Source: Aphidius gifuensis
Lineage: Eukaryota; Arthropoda; Insecta; Hymenoptera; Braconidae
Reading direction: 5' to 3'
Assembly: GCF_014905175.1 (NCBI RefSeq)
Contig: NC_057793.1
Location: forward strand, 16,678,173-16,742,172
DNA: 64,000 nt
Below the pieces are notes generated by a model. It saw nothing but the letters and a program-made list of their open reading frames with translations. It did not search any database and was not told the origin of the DNA. The position numbers and the translations under genes are program-made. Shown here one piece after another: positions 45,021 through 56,160 of this stretch (positions are counted from its first letter, which is position 1; each line of letters opens with the position of its first letter).

Positions 45021-45516
45021 GGGTCGGTTTTCACTCGGCTTATGACGCGCGGCACCGAGCGTCTGGACGTAGCATTTTGACGTAGTATCTGGGCAGTTGA
45101 TTGCAGCACTTTATGCATGCTACCGCCATTGTTGTTTACATTCTGTCAAAAAGGTCACATGTTTTAAATTTGACAGAATGTAAACAACAATGGCAGCCAA
45201 AACAAGCTGCGCGTTATGAAGTTTCATGCTGCACGTCAAGAAGCTGCACCCGTATTCACAGGGCATTACAATTTAGGGCTTTTTTCATCCACCGGTGGCG
45301 CTTGTAGAGCTTTTATATGTAAAATCTATATAAAAAAAATTTTATAAGCGCCATCAGTGGCAAAAAAAAGCCCTAAATTGTATAAAATTTGCCCTGTGAA
45401 TACGGGTGCTGGACACTTTGCGTCAAGAAGTTGGGTGCTTTGCGTCAAGAAGTCGGCTGCTTTGCGTCAAGACGCTTGGTGTCGCGCGTCATGAAGCTGT
45501 GAGTGAAAACCGACCC
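45021..45516. mobile_element. TIR element with GGGTCGGTTTTCACTC ends
   Basis: The ends GGGTCGGTTTTCACTCGGCT and GAGTGAAAACCGACCC are inverted, with ATA on both sides. The interior has CTTTGCGTCAAGAAG repeats and a CATTCTGTC/GACAGAATG hairpin at 45132-45183. A MITE lies inside at 45247-45408. The GGG start and 3-bp flank suggest PIF/Harbinger. Confidence 0.7.
45247..45408. mobile_element. CWG-flanked MITE copy
   Basis: CACCCGTATTCACAGGGC to GCCCTGTGAATACGGGTG, with CTG on both sides (45244-45246, 45409-45411). Confidence 0.85.
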
Positions 45517-45521
45517 ATAGT

Positions 45522-46278
45522 CATGGTAGAAATACTACAGGTATGGCAGTGCGCAGCCTGGTTTGGCCGCTGTGAATCGACCAATCAAAAGGTCGCCTTC
45601 TCGCCACAAAAATGGAAGACTTTATGCGCGCGCGATACAAATTTGTTAAGAATTTTCAAGTTTTCTTTAAATTTTTCAAAAGTTATATTTATTCAACTAG
45701 ATTTGGTATATTTTATAATGATTCACATACATCAATAATAAAAATTAATTATTTATATTAAATAAATGAATCCAAGTATAATAAATACAACACAACCTCT
45801 ATTGTTTGTGGCATCAAAAAAAACAACAACAATGAAAATATTATAATTTATTTGTTAAACTGTCTTGGTTTTTTTATTTTTTTGATTTTTTATAAACATG
45901 CTCCACAAATATTTATTAGTATTTACAACAATATAAAAAATAGTTGTCAAAACAGTATGTTAGAGAGAGAGGATCTTATCATAGAGATTGCGTGTTAGAA
46001 AGAAAAGTAAAACAGCTCGATGGCGCGTTCTTGATTGGTTGAAAAAATGAGGCTGCGCAGAACGCGACGAAAAAAGCATGGACTACTGCCATACCTGCAG
46101 TCCAATTCACAGGGCATTACAATTTAGGGCTTTTTTCCTCTACTGGTGGCGCTTGTAGAGCTTTTGTATGTGAAATCTATATAAAAAAAATTTGACAAGC
46201 GCCATTACCGGCAAAAAAAAGCCCTAAATTGTAAAAAATTTGCCCTGTGAATTGGACTGCTGTAGTACTTCTACCATG
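45522..46278. mobile_element. CATGGTAG hAT-like element, copy 2
   Basis: Inverted copy of 20881-21510: CATGGTAGAAATACTACAGG at the left, ending GTACTTCTACCATG. It is interrupted near the right end by the MITE at 46098-46259. The flanks share CCATAGT but at a 2-bp offset, so the duplication is not exact. Confidence 0.8.
46098..46259. mobile_element. CWG-flanked MITE nested in the CATGGTAG element
   Basis: CAGTCCAATTCACAGGGC to GAATTGGACTG, with CTG on both sides (46095-46097, 46260-46262). The uninterrupted copy near 20890-20900 and 21492 has a single CTG/CAG, which confirms the 3-bp duplication. Confidence 0.87.
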
Positions 46279-46390
46279 GTCCATAGTTAAGTTAACATGG
46301 TATACTATAGTATTAGAAAGAGAAACGTTAGACTATACCAAAAACCTGTAACTATGGACTACAAAACCGGCCGTATACCCGATCGTGGGA

Positions 46391-46612
46391 GATAACGTTT
46401 TGTCTACGTTTTGGGTGATCTTTGATGATCTTTGAAGGTTTTTACGGATCTTTAGAGATTTGTGACAATCTTTAAAGATCTTTCAGGATCTTTAGCGATG
46501 TGTCGAGGTTTATTTGATCTCTGAATATCACAGAATATATTTCAAGATCGTCCGTGAAGTAGAATACAACATGGCCAAGCAAAACGTTGCCAAGGCTTGG
46601 CTGCCTTGGTTT
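46391..46612. other. GATCTTT-rich intergenic sequence
   Basis: ATCTTTGAAGG and GATCTTTAG words recur between 46425 and 46500. It is a short degenerate repeat and no gene is seen. Confidence 0.45.
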
Positions 46613-47065
46613 CAGTGTTGGGTAAATGGTCGATTTTTGGGTTTAATACTTTCATACCGGTATGAAAGTAATAAACCGGTATAAAACCGGTATGAAAGTA
46701 TGAAACTCAGAAACGCCCTCTATGGCATCAAAATTGTCTACCATACCAGCATAAAACTCTCGACTGTCGAATTTTTTGATGATATATTAATAGATGTATT
46801 ACGGAATAAACAAATAATATGAACAATATTTGATTATAAAAACAACGACAGTAATGTATTTCAATTTATTTGAACAGATGATAAGCTATTGACAAATGGC
46901 TTAGAAATGGATGTAGCTTCGCTGTTAATTTTTGAAGAATTAATTCAGCCAAAGTTTTCCTTAGCTACCATTTTTCCTATAGCTTTTTATTGATTTAAAT
47001 AAATAAAGAGCTATGGGAACAATATGAGCTAAGGAAAGGATGTTGCCACATGTTAATTTATACAG

Positions 47066-47195
47066 CACCCGTATTCAGAGGATGTTCTCATTAGGGCTTT
47101 TTTTTCCGATGGCGGCGCTTGTGAACTTTTTATATAGATTTTACATAGAAAAGCTTCACAAGCGCCACCATCGGAAAAACCCTAATAACATCTAA
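47066..47195. mobile_element. CWG-type MITE, right end truncated
   Basis: CACCCGTATTCAGAGGATG after CAG. The right arm fades out after CATCGGAAAAACCCTAATAA. Confidence 0.7.
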
Positions 47196-47234
47196 CTCCC
47201 CAGATGCAAAATATTTTGCCAAAGAAATAAACAA

Positions 47235-47611
47235 TGGGTGCTTTCCTTTAATAAAAAATTTTTTTTCGTTTTGCAATTTCGCCCTGTAACACCGACTGAA
47301 AAACTAGAAACAGAAACAACGACAAAAGTGATAAATTTCTCTATGCAATATTCCAGGCTTTACAGTTTACGATAATGTGTGGTACGACCTATGTGACAAT
47401 AACAAACAATCACAACAAGTCAATTTTCTATTTATTTCAGTTTGATATAAACATTGAACAGTTATCCATCTAATAATTGGAAGCCAAAAAAAATAATGTC
47501 ATGTGCCAGTACTGCCACTACAATAAACAGCTTTTTCCTATAAAATTTTGGCCGGTATTACAGGGCGAAATTGCAAAACGAAAAAAAATTTTTTATTAAA
47601 GGAATGCACCC
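47235..47611. mobile_element. MITE with GGGTGCATTCCTTTAAT ends, copy 4
   Basis: It starts GGGTGCTTTCCTTTAATAAA and ends AAAGGAATGCACCC. Comparison with the uninterrupted host word AAACATGCAGGCAACATC (about 50092) suggests a short AT duplication. Confidence 0.82.
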
Positions 47612-47650
47612 ATACAGGCAACATCTTTTCCTTAGCTAATATTTCTCCCA

Positions 47651-49832
47651 CCCTGGCGGAAATGGTGAGAGCTAAGCCAGAAGAAAATGATATCGCTTTT
47701 GTAAATTTGGGCTTTATATGGATATATTATTCAAATTAAATTATTATTAAACTTATAATTAGCAATAATATTGATGTAAAGAGATAAATATAAGTATAAC
47801 AAGGAATGTAAAAGTTGACAGATTTTGACGTTTTGAGGTTGACTTGAATCGGCTAAACACAAAAATCCCTAGCGTGAAGCAATAGCAGATCCAGACCTTT
47901 TCCAGAGTAAAGCCAGACTTGTAAAAAAGACATTTATTTATAACAATAGCACTACCTATTAATAAACAATATTAAATTAGTCAATTTTAATGACTTTTAG
48001 AGACTTTTTATTATTAAAATTAATTTTTCGCTTGAAAAAAAAACAAAAAAAACACATCAATCTCTGGCAATACAAAAGCCAGAGGAAAGCCAGAGTAAAG
48101 CCAGAGTAAAACCAGACAAAAGCCAGAGCAAAGCCAGAGTAAAGCCAGACTTGTAAAAAAGACATTTATTTATAACAATATCACTAATTATTAATAAACA
48201 ATAATAAATTAATAAATTTTAATGGGTTTTAGAGACTTTTTTATTGTTAAAATTAATTTCTCGCTTAAAAAAAAAAAAAAAAACACATCAATCTCTGGCA
48301 GAACAAAAGCCAGAGGAAAGCCAGAGTAAAGCCAGACTTGTAAAAAAGACATTTATTTATAACAATATCACTAATTATAAATAAACAATAATAAATTAAT
48401 GAATTTGAATGACTTTTAGAGACTTTTTTATTATTAGAATTAATTTTTCGCTTAAAAATAAAAAAAAATATATATCTCTGGCAATACAAAAGCCAGAGGG
48501 AAGCCAGAGTAAAGCCAGAGTAAAACCAGACAAAAGCCAGAGCAAAGCCAGAGCAAAGCCAGACTTGTAAAAAAGACATTTATTTATAACAATATCACTA
48601 ATTATTAATAAACAATAATAAATTAATAAATTTTAATGACTTTTAGTGACTTTTTATTATTAAAATTAATTTTTCGCTTGAAAAAAAAACAAAAAAAACA
48701 CATCAATCTCTGGCAATACAAAAGCCAGAGTAAAGCCAGAGTACAACCAGACAAAAGCCAGAGCAAAGCCAGAGGAAAGCCAGACTTGTAAAAAAAACAT
48801 TTATTTATAACAATATCACTAATTATTAATAAACAATAATAAATTATAATGAATTTTAACGACTTTTAGAGACTTTTTTATCAATATAATTAATTTTTCG
48901 CGTGAAAAAAAAAAGAAAACACATTAATCTCTGGCAATACAAAAGCCAGAGGAAAGCCAGAGTAAAGCCAGAGTAAAACCAGACAAAAGCCAGAGCAAAG
49001 CCAGAGGAAAGCCAGACTTGTAAAAAGAACATTTATTTATAACAATATCACTAATTATTAATAAACAATAATAAGTTAACGAATTTTAACGACTTTTAGA
49101 GACTTTTTTATTAATATAAATAATTTTTCGCGTGAAAAAAAAAAAAAACACATTAATCTCTGGCAATACAAAAGCCAGAAGAAAGCTAGAGTAAAGCCAG
49201 ACGATGTGTTTTTTCTTTTCACGCGAAAAATTGAGCCACTAATAAAAGTCTCTAAAAGTCGCAAAATCGATTAATTATTATTGTTTATTAATAATTAATG
49301 ATATTGTTATAAATAATTTTAAATGTCTATGCTAATACCTTCCTCAAGCTGGCTAACCTAAAAAAGTCTTATTGTTTATTATTAATTGTAGCTTCTATTT
49401 TATAAGACCGATGTGTTATTTTTTTTTTTTTCACGCGAAATATTAATTATATTAATAAAAAATCATTAAAATTGATTAATTTAATATTGTATTAATAGTT
49501 AGTGCTATTATAAATAAATGAATCTAACCTGGAAAAAGGTCTGGATTTGCTATTGCTTCACGCTAGGGATTTTTGTGTTTAGCCGATTCAAGTCAACCGC
49601 AAGACGTCAAAATCTGTCAACTTTTACATTACTTGTTATACTTATATTTATCTCTTTACATCAATATTATTGCTAATTATAAGTTTAATAATAATTTAAT
49701 TTGAATAATATATCCATATAAAGCCCAAATTTACGTTTGATATCGTTAATATTCTGTTTTTATTATCTCTGGCTTTGCTCTGGTTTTGCTCTGGCTTTGG
49801 CGACATAAGCGATCACGCCAGTTCTGCCAGGG
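47651..49832. mobile_element. TIR element, CCCNGG family, member 6
   Basis: It begins CCCTGGCGGAAATGG and ends CCAGTTCTGCCAGGG. The flanks are CA and CA, and the uninterrupted host word TTTTTCCCATAGCTTTTTAT (49975-49994) shows that a single CA was duplicated. The interior is six or more units of roughly 200-280 bp with CCAGAG[T/C]AAAG words and an ACATTTATTTATAACAATAT stretch, then an inverted arm. Same family as 5247-6350. Confidence 0.78.
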
Positions 49833-49834
49833 CA

Positions 49835-50507
49835 TAGCTTTTTATTTATTTTAATAAATAAATCGTCATAGGAAAAACGGTAGCTAACGAAAGGAAGTTG
49901 TCACATGTTAATTTATACGAAATTAATTTTGCCAGAGAAATTAACATGTAGGCAACATTCTTTCCTTAGCTAATATTTTTCCCATAGCTTTTTATTTATT
50001 TAAATTAATAAAAAGTTATAGGAAAAATGGTAGCTAAGGAAAGGAAGTTGTTTACATGTAAATTTATACAGAATTATATCTGCCAAAGAAATAAACATGC
50101 AGGCAACATCTTTTCCTTAGCTAATATTTTTCCGATAGCTTTTTATTTATTTAAATAAATAAATGGTCATACGAAAAATGGTAGCTAAGGAAAGGAAGTT
50201 GTCACATGTTAATTTATACGAAATTAATTTTGCCAGAGAAATTAACACATGTGACAACTTTCTTTCCTTAGCTACCATTTTTCCTATAGCTTTTTATTTG
50301 TTTAAATTAATAAAAAGCTATGGGAAAAATATTAGCTAAGGAAAGGATGTTGCCTACGTATTAATTTGTTTGGCAAAATTAATTTCGTATAAATTAACAT
50401 GTGACAACTTCCTTTCCTTAGCTACCATTTTTCCTATAACTTTTTATTTATTTAAATTAATAAAAAGCTATGGGAAAAGTATTAGCTAAGGAAAAGATGT
50501 TGCCTAC
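49835..50507. repeat. AGCTAAGGAAAGGATGTTGC hairpin array
   Basis: This is part of the hAT-like element's own interior: repeated hairpins with GGTAGCTAAGGAAAGGAAGT and ATGTTAATTTATACGAAATT, homologous to 26560-27240 inverted. The last unit is cut by the LTR element. Confidence 0.7.
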
Positions 50508-51367
50508 TGTTACGTACCAAGTTGAAAAATTAAAATTTAACTATGAAATAACAAGAAAAAGAAAGAATATGAAAAATCAAAATTAAATAACCAAATAATC
50601 ATAGAATAATTAAAATAAATCAACTTGGTATTTCACGTTAAAATTAAAAAATCCTCTTATTTTGTTATTCCCTACAGGGTAACGGGTTAGGAGGGAATGT
50701 GTATGATTGTAGATGTACCTTGATGTAAGAATAATCCGAAACAATTGTTGAGAGCGTGTCAATCTGGATGGTCGCCTGTTGATGTTTGTAGTCTCGAATA
50801 ATCCAAACGGTAAAATAAACTCGAAGCACAGAAAACAACACCCCGGAGAAATGTCACAGTCAATAATTTTTATATAGGATTAGGGAAGGTTAAATAACAC
50901 AGGAAATAATAATTTATCACAAATATTAATTAATTTTAAATTCACTCGAAAAATGTTATTTATTTAAAACGTAAAAGTTCAATTGATTTTATTTAATTTT
51001 TATCCGATGTAATTGATTTAATTTTAATTTTAATTTTAAATTTTTAATTTAGTTTCAATGATTTGAATAGAACGAAAGTTGTCGCAAGAGTGACGCTCCT
51101 TAATATTAAAAATAAAATTATTCCCATAAAAATTTAATTATTAGGTAGGGATGAAAAGTGGTACCATAGTTGAACCAATGAAATGCAATGGTTCCCATGG
51201 TAGTCAGCATATTCAATTTGTTTAAACATTTAATAAATAATAATTTAGCAACTTCAACGGATGTGGCATCTCGCGTTGCAGAGGTGACTTTGAAAACTGC
51301 TTACCAAAATTTATATAAAAAAAAAAGAAAAAATAAATTGTTTTGTAAAAATGCAAAATTTGAATTT
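50508..51367 (-). repeat. 3' LTR (left copy), truncated at its inner edge
   Basis: It aligns without gaps to 56161-57020 at a constant offset of 5653 bp. I found one difference (T at 50867, C at 56520). The last 124 bp that would begin the 3' LTR on the minus strand are absent. A 64-codon open frame at 51188-51382 lies inside the LTR and is not a gene. Confidence 0.88.
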
Positions 51368-52626
51368 TGTAAAATTTCATAACAATTTTTTATTATTTTT
51401 TTTTTATTTTTGTTTATTTTTTTTATTAGAATATTTAAGCAACATTTTTTTTTTTATTTTTAAATTGATTAAAATATTATTTTTTTTTGGTAATTATTGA
51501 ATATTCCCCTTTTTATAATATTGAAATTTGTAATTAAAAATTCAAAGTAAAATTTAATAATTTTTTGTTTTTACGAATTTTTATATTATTCTTTTGTATT
51601 TTTTTTGAAATTTTTTTTGAAAATATTTTAGTAAAATTCTACCATTCGTTTTAGTAAATTTAATATTTTTTTGCAGTAAATTTTATGCTTTTTTTTGTAG
51701 TATTTAATGTTGAAATTGAATTTAATTTAAATATTATAATTATTCCCTTGAAAATTTATTTATTTCCCCAAATAAAAAACTAATTTTAAAAAGATTAATG
51801 AATTTTCCCGTAATAAATTTATATTATTTAAAAAAAATTAGAAAATAAAAAATAAAAAAAATGTAAAAGATTTTTAAAAAATTTATAAAATATAACTTAA
51901 TTTATTCCTCTTCTTCGATGTACTCCACGGTGTCCTTGAATTGTAATCTGTTACCACTGCTTGCATTGTCTCTCCTCTCCGGCTTCCATCGTCGCAGCTT
52001 GCTTGATGAACTCCCCTCAATTTCTTTTCTGATGCATGTTGATGACTTGATATTGTTTTCTTCTTTCACTGCTCTCTCTTTTTAATTTACTGACCGCTAC
52101 CATTAAATTAGATGCAATATTGCGGCGTTGCCATTTATATCACAATAAAATCTTCAGGCTCCGTGAATTCGCGACTCCCCGTGAACTGCACTTTATTTAT
52201 TTATTTTAGGATTTAGGAAGATAAGGATCAGGATTGTTACCCTTTAATTCTTTATATATTTTTTTATTTTCAAAAAAAAAACTTTGTCTCAGATTTGAAT
52301 TTATAAAAATAATATTCGATTTTAATTCATTTTATTTTTATCACCGTTATTAAAACAAATTTGTTATTAAAAAAAATTTATTTATATTTTTGTTTCTGAT
52401 TTTAGTATTTCCCAATAAAAAAAATATATTTTATATGTGTGTATGTATTTATTTCAATGTATTATTTATGTATTTGTTTTTGTGTAAAAAAAACTTTTTT
52501 TATTCATATATATATATATAAAATTTTATTTTTCATTTTATTAGGAATATTTATCCCGACAATTAGTAATTTTTTTGTTTTTAAAATTTTTTGTTAATTG
52601 TTCTTTTTATTTTATTTATATTTTTT
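51368..52626 (-). other. Retrotransposon internal region, no clear gene
   Basis: Very AT-rich. On the minus strand 52078-51902 encodes a 58-residue frame with LRRWKPERRDN and ending EYIEEEE, possibly a remnant of a pol C-terminus. The rest shows no coding sign. Confidence 0.4.
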
Positions 52627-53802
52627 TTATCTATATTTCTTTCGTGTATTAATTATTAGCAATTTTTCCTTCAACAAATTTTTACCAGGTTTATAATATT
52701 TTAGATTCGATTTTAATCTCGCCCTATCCGGTCTACGATCCCCCTTAAATTTTTCTACAATATTAATTTTCGATTTACCTTTGTCAATAACTTTATTTTT
52801 AAACTTCATCATATCCGACTTTAATTTTTCATCATATGTTTTCATTAGGTCATCCTGGGACTCATTCGCTTTAATATCTAATTTCTTCAGACTCATATTA
52901 TTTTTCATTTTATTCTTTTTATTATTTTCGTTAATTTTATTTAAATCAATTTCATTTAATACATCATCGGTTTTTTCATACGGTTTAATTATTACACTCT
53001 CAATATTATTATTTCTATCTTTGCAATTTATTTTTTTATCATTAACTTCAAAATTATTTTTATCATTATTCAAACTTTTTTTATCAACGTAATCATTATT
53101 AACATTTTTCTCGATTTTATTCGCGTGTACGCTTATATTTTTATTATTTTTGACAGTAACTTCGTCATTTATTTCATTATTACTTAGACAACTAGTTTCA
53201 TTATTTTTCGACACAAAATCGTCATTAAAATTATCATCAATAAAATCTTTGTCAATATCAGACTTATTATTATATTCATCATTTAAATCATCATTATTTT
53301 TTTTATCACTTAAATTATTAAACAAAAATATTTCGTCATTATCGCGAAAAATCTTTGTTTGATTACGTTCATTATCAGTTTTTTCAATAAATTTAATTTT
53401 TTCGTTAACTTCTTTTGCAATAGTAATATTTATATTTCGCGTAGCAATATTTAAATCTTTATTTTCATTTATTTCAATATTATTATTATTATTCGATGAG
53501 TCTTCCGATACAGATATTTCATCTATAAAATTTACTCTTTTTATTTCATTAACATTATCATTTTTATTTTCTTTTTTATCAAGTTTAGAATTAAAGTTTA
53601 CTTTTTCAGGTTGCACGATAGGTTCATAATAATTATCAACAGTATCTTTTGACGTTGATGGTATTGGATTAATTATATTATTATCATTTTCAAATTTATT
53701 TAATTTATTTTCAGTTTCAGTAATAGAATTATATATTTCTTTTATTTCTGATTTTAAAATTAATTTGTCTGTATTAGTTGATCTGATTGAGGTATTGGCC
53801 AT
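52627..53802 (-). CDS. Asn/Asp/Lys-rich retrotransposon ORF2, 391 aa
   Basis: The ATG at 53802 overlaps the end of the gag reading frame in another frame. The protein is dominated by Asn, Asp, Lys, Ile and Glu, without a recognised domain. The C-terminus is basic (GDRRPDRARLKSNLKYYK). Its position after the CCHC knuckle is where the start of pol, including protease, is expected, but no DSG/DTG protease motif was seen. It may be the N-terminal spacer of a truncated pol or an accessory protein. Its composition partly reflects the AT-rich DNA. A host gene is unlikely because it lies between two LTRs. Confidence 0.6.
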   Translation of the reverse strand: MANTSIRSTNTDKLILKSEIKEIYNSITETENKLNKFENDNNIINPIPSTSKDTVDNYYEPIVQPEKVNFNSKLDKKENKNDNVNEIKRVNFIDEISVSEDSSNNNNNIEINENKDLNIATRNINITIAKEVNEKIKFIEKTDNERNQTKIFRDNDEIFLFNNLSDKKNNDDLNDEYNNKSDIDKDFIDDNFNDDFVSKNNETSCLSNNEINDEVTVKNNKNISVHANKIEKNVNNDYVDKKSLNNDKNNFEVNDKKINCKDRNNNIESVIIKPYEKTDDVLNEIDLNKINENNKKNKMKNNMSLKKLDIKANESQDDLMKTYDEKLKSDMMKFKNKVIDKGKSKINIVEKFKGDRRPDRARLKSNLKYYKPGKNLLKEKLLIINTRKKYR

Positions 53803-55760
53803 TTTTGTTTTCCTCCCTCTAGGTCCACCGGCCCATCCCCGTTTTTTTGAGCTTGGCGTTCAAGACATTTTCTCTGAGCATTTTGTAATTTAAAACAATA
53901 ATTCATATCATGATTTGGTTTTTGGCAAAAACCACAAACTAAATTATTATTGGTTCTATTATATTCTTTTTCATCTTGACTACTATCATATGAAATAAAG
54001 CCATTATCATTATAAACATTTTTATTTAAATTTTTATTATCAATTGAATCATTTATTGGCGCATAAGAATTATTAAAATTATAAAAATCATAATTATCAT
54101 TGTAGGAATTTTGTAAATAATCATTTGTTGAATTTTCATATGAATTATAGTATGAATTATTATTATTATTATTATTGTACTCGACTGGATTCGAACCAAA
54201 GATCTCGGGTGAATTTACATTTGAATTTTTTTGCGTATTTAAATTAATATTTTGACTTGAAACGATGGGTTCGATTTGTCCATAATTACTAAAATTGTTA
54301 TTAAAATTATTATTATTGAAAAATTATTATGGTATCTTTGATTTTTACACGAAAAATTATTATTTGATTCAACGACTACTTCCGACGGGTTCTCGATTTT
54401 ATTTGCTTGCACGGTTTTAATTTCTTTTCTAAGCTTTAAACTGTCAATATATTCATTATAAACTTTTTAGTAATATTCCACACTTTCAAAAATCTGTAGT
54501 GTCTATATTTTTACATTCAACTCTCAAACATACCTCAGGCAATAACCCTTTAATAAATTGACGTATAGTTTTTCCTCAATTTTACTCATTGTTCCAAAAC
54601 CATCATTATTACCCTCATTACAATCAATTAAATCATTCTATAATTTTAGTACTCTACTTCCATATTCATCAATATTTTCATTATCATTCATCAATACGAT
54701 AGATAATTCATTCCAAACTGACTCGAAACTTTTTCCCGTGTATGTAACTGTACGGAGCAATACTTCTAGCTCATCAAGAGACGAAAATTAGACTAATTTT
54801 AGGATCTGTAATTTTATTTTTGATAGAAAGCATAAAAGCTTGTGTCCATTGTGGATCTAGAAGTTTCAAGGCTGATCGACATAAATAAATCCGAATAGAA
54901 TTTGTTTTCCGTCATAATTAGAATTACGTCAAAATCAAAATAGAACATTTACCGACTATATTTGTTTCAACTGGCTCTAATATTTTTACTGTTTGATTGT
55001 TATGATTTATTACAGAATGTATTGGTCCATTTAATTGTGAATTTGGGCGTTCAATTTTTAAATTAGAATTTACACGATTATTATTAATAAAATCTGGAAT
55101 AAAATTGTCTCCACTTTTTTGATTAAAATTTTCCGTAAATAAAATAAGACAGTCATTTTTAATTTGCAATTCTTTTTTCAAGGTCTCGTTCTCACGTTGC
55201 AGCTGATTAATTGTCTCACTCAAAACATTCTCTCTCTCACTTGACATATAAAAATTAAATGTTTCACGGTCATTCTCTAATCTCTCAATTTGCTGACGAC
55301 ACTCATTCTTTTCCTCATTCAAAGTACTATTTCTATCGCTTAAAATTTTATTTTCCTGAATTAATTCAATCACTCTCCTTTTTTCAACACACCATTTTTT
55401 CGTTAAATTTAAATTTTCCTTATATAAAATATCATTATTAGAAATTAAACGATCAGACGCGACTTTCAATTTACCAGTAATATTCACCATTTGATCTCCA
55501 CATTCTACATGTTGTTTTAATTTTTCAATAGTCTCTCTAGTATTTGAATATTCAATCCCATCAATATTTTTTTCTAAATCGACCTCCCCAAGGGTAGGAA
55601 TAATTTGAACAAAATCATTTGCACATATTTGTAATTCAGTAATTAACGTTTTTATATTTTCCGCATCTACTTTTCTCCCCAGAATTGCTTCAGCGTGTAG
55701 GTCTATTTCTTCATAAATATGAGAGAAAGGCGATCCCGCCCCCGACCGATATGATGACAT
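53757..55760 (-). pseudogene. Gag polyprotein gene of the LTR element, frameshifted
   Basis: The first 278 codons (55760-54924) are open, with a predicted coiled coil between about residues 100 and 210. Downstream, at about 54450-54900, capsid-like sequence (SFESVWNELSIVLMND, NENIDEYGSRVL) is interrupted by stops and frame changes. An Asn/Tyr-rich linker is open from about 54310 to 53945. A zinc knuckle CGFCQKPNHDMNYC (C-x2-C-x4-H-x4-C) lies at 53895-53936, and the frame stops near 53757. The order coiled coil, capsid, linker, CCHC is that of retrotransposon Gag. This copy cannot make full-length Gag. Confidence 0.75.
53895..53936 (-). other. CCHC zinc knuckle of Gag
   Basis: CGFCQKPNHDMNYC has the exact C-x2-C-x4-H-x4-C spacing of nucleocapsid knuckles. 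It is a single knuckle. Confidence 0.85.
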
Positions 55761-56139
55761 TTTCGCTAAGAATTATTTCCGACGGACAAAAGAAATGATA
55801 GAAGAAGAAAAAAAAAATTCAATTCAATAAAATATTTTTAAAAAATTAATGCATATAAAATTTAACGCAATTCAATATAAAATTCAAGTTTGTTTGTTCA
55901 TGTAAAAAGTAAAAATATAAAAGATCCATATTTATATTGATAAAAAAAAATAGTGACTCCTGCGACGAAGTAAAAAAATTTAATAAAATTTATAGATATA
56001 TATATGAATATTTTTATTTTCTTTATGTAAATTATGTAAAAATTATGTAAGTGTATAGTGTACCCCAAAATATTTTATACCTCAAAAAAAAAATTGAATC
56101 CGCACTGAGTTTAAAAATCTACGTTACACATTACAAAAA

Positions 56140-56156
56140 TCCCACTTCTGACACCA
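56140..56156 (-). promoter_or_regulatory. Primer binding site, tRNA-Leu type
   Basis: Read on the minus strand, TGGTGTCAGAAGTGGGA begins 4 nt after the 5' LTR. It is complementary to the 3' end of a eukaryotic tRNA-Leu ending TCTGACA plus CCA. This fixes the element's orientation independently of gag. Confidence 0.82.
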
Positions 56157-56160
56157 ATTT

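Larger units (their letters stand above)
44974..46390. mobile_element. Outer TIR element with TTTTGTAGTCCATAG arms
   Basis: CGACGATCGTATATACTGG with GGTTTTGTAGTCCATAG at the left mirrors CTATGGACTACAAAACCGG with GATCGTGGG at the right. It contains the elements at 45021-45516 and 45522-46278, each of which contains a MITE. The outer ends and duplication are not well defined. Confidence 0.55.

Noticed and set aside
47977..49264. Several 60-104-codon minus-strand frames with repeated LWLLYCQRLMCFF-like peptides
   Set aside because: They are translations of the CCAGAG tandem repeat inside the 47651-49832 element.
52781..53362. Plus-strand frames of 103 and 70 codons, Leu/Ser/Phe-rich
   Set aside because: They are antisense shadows of the Asn/Lys-rich minus-strand frame 52627-53802.
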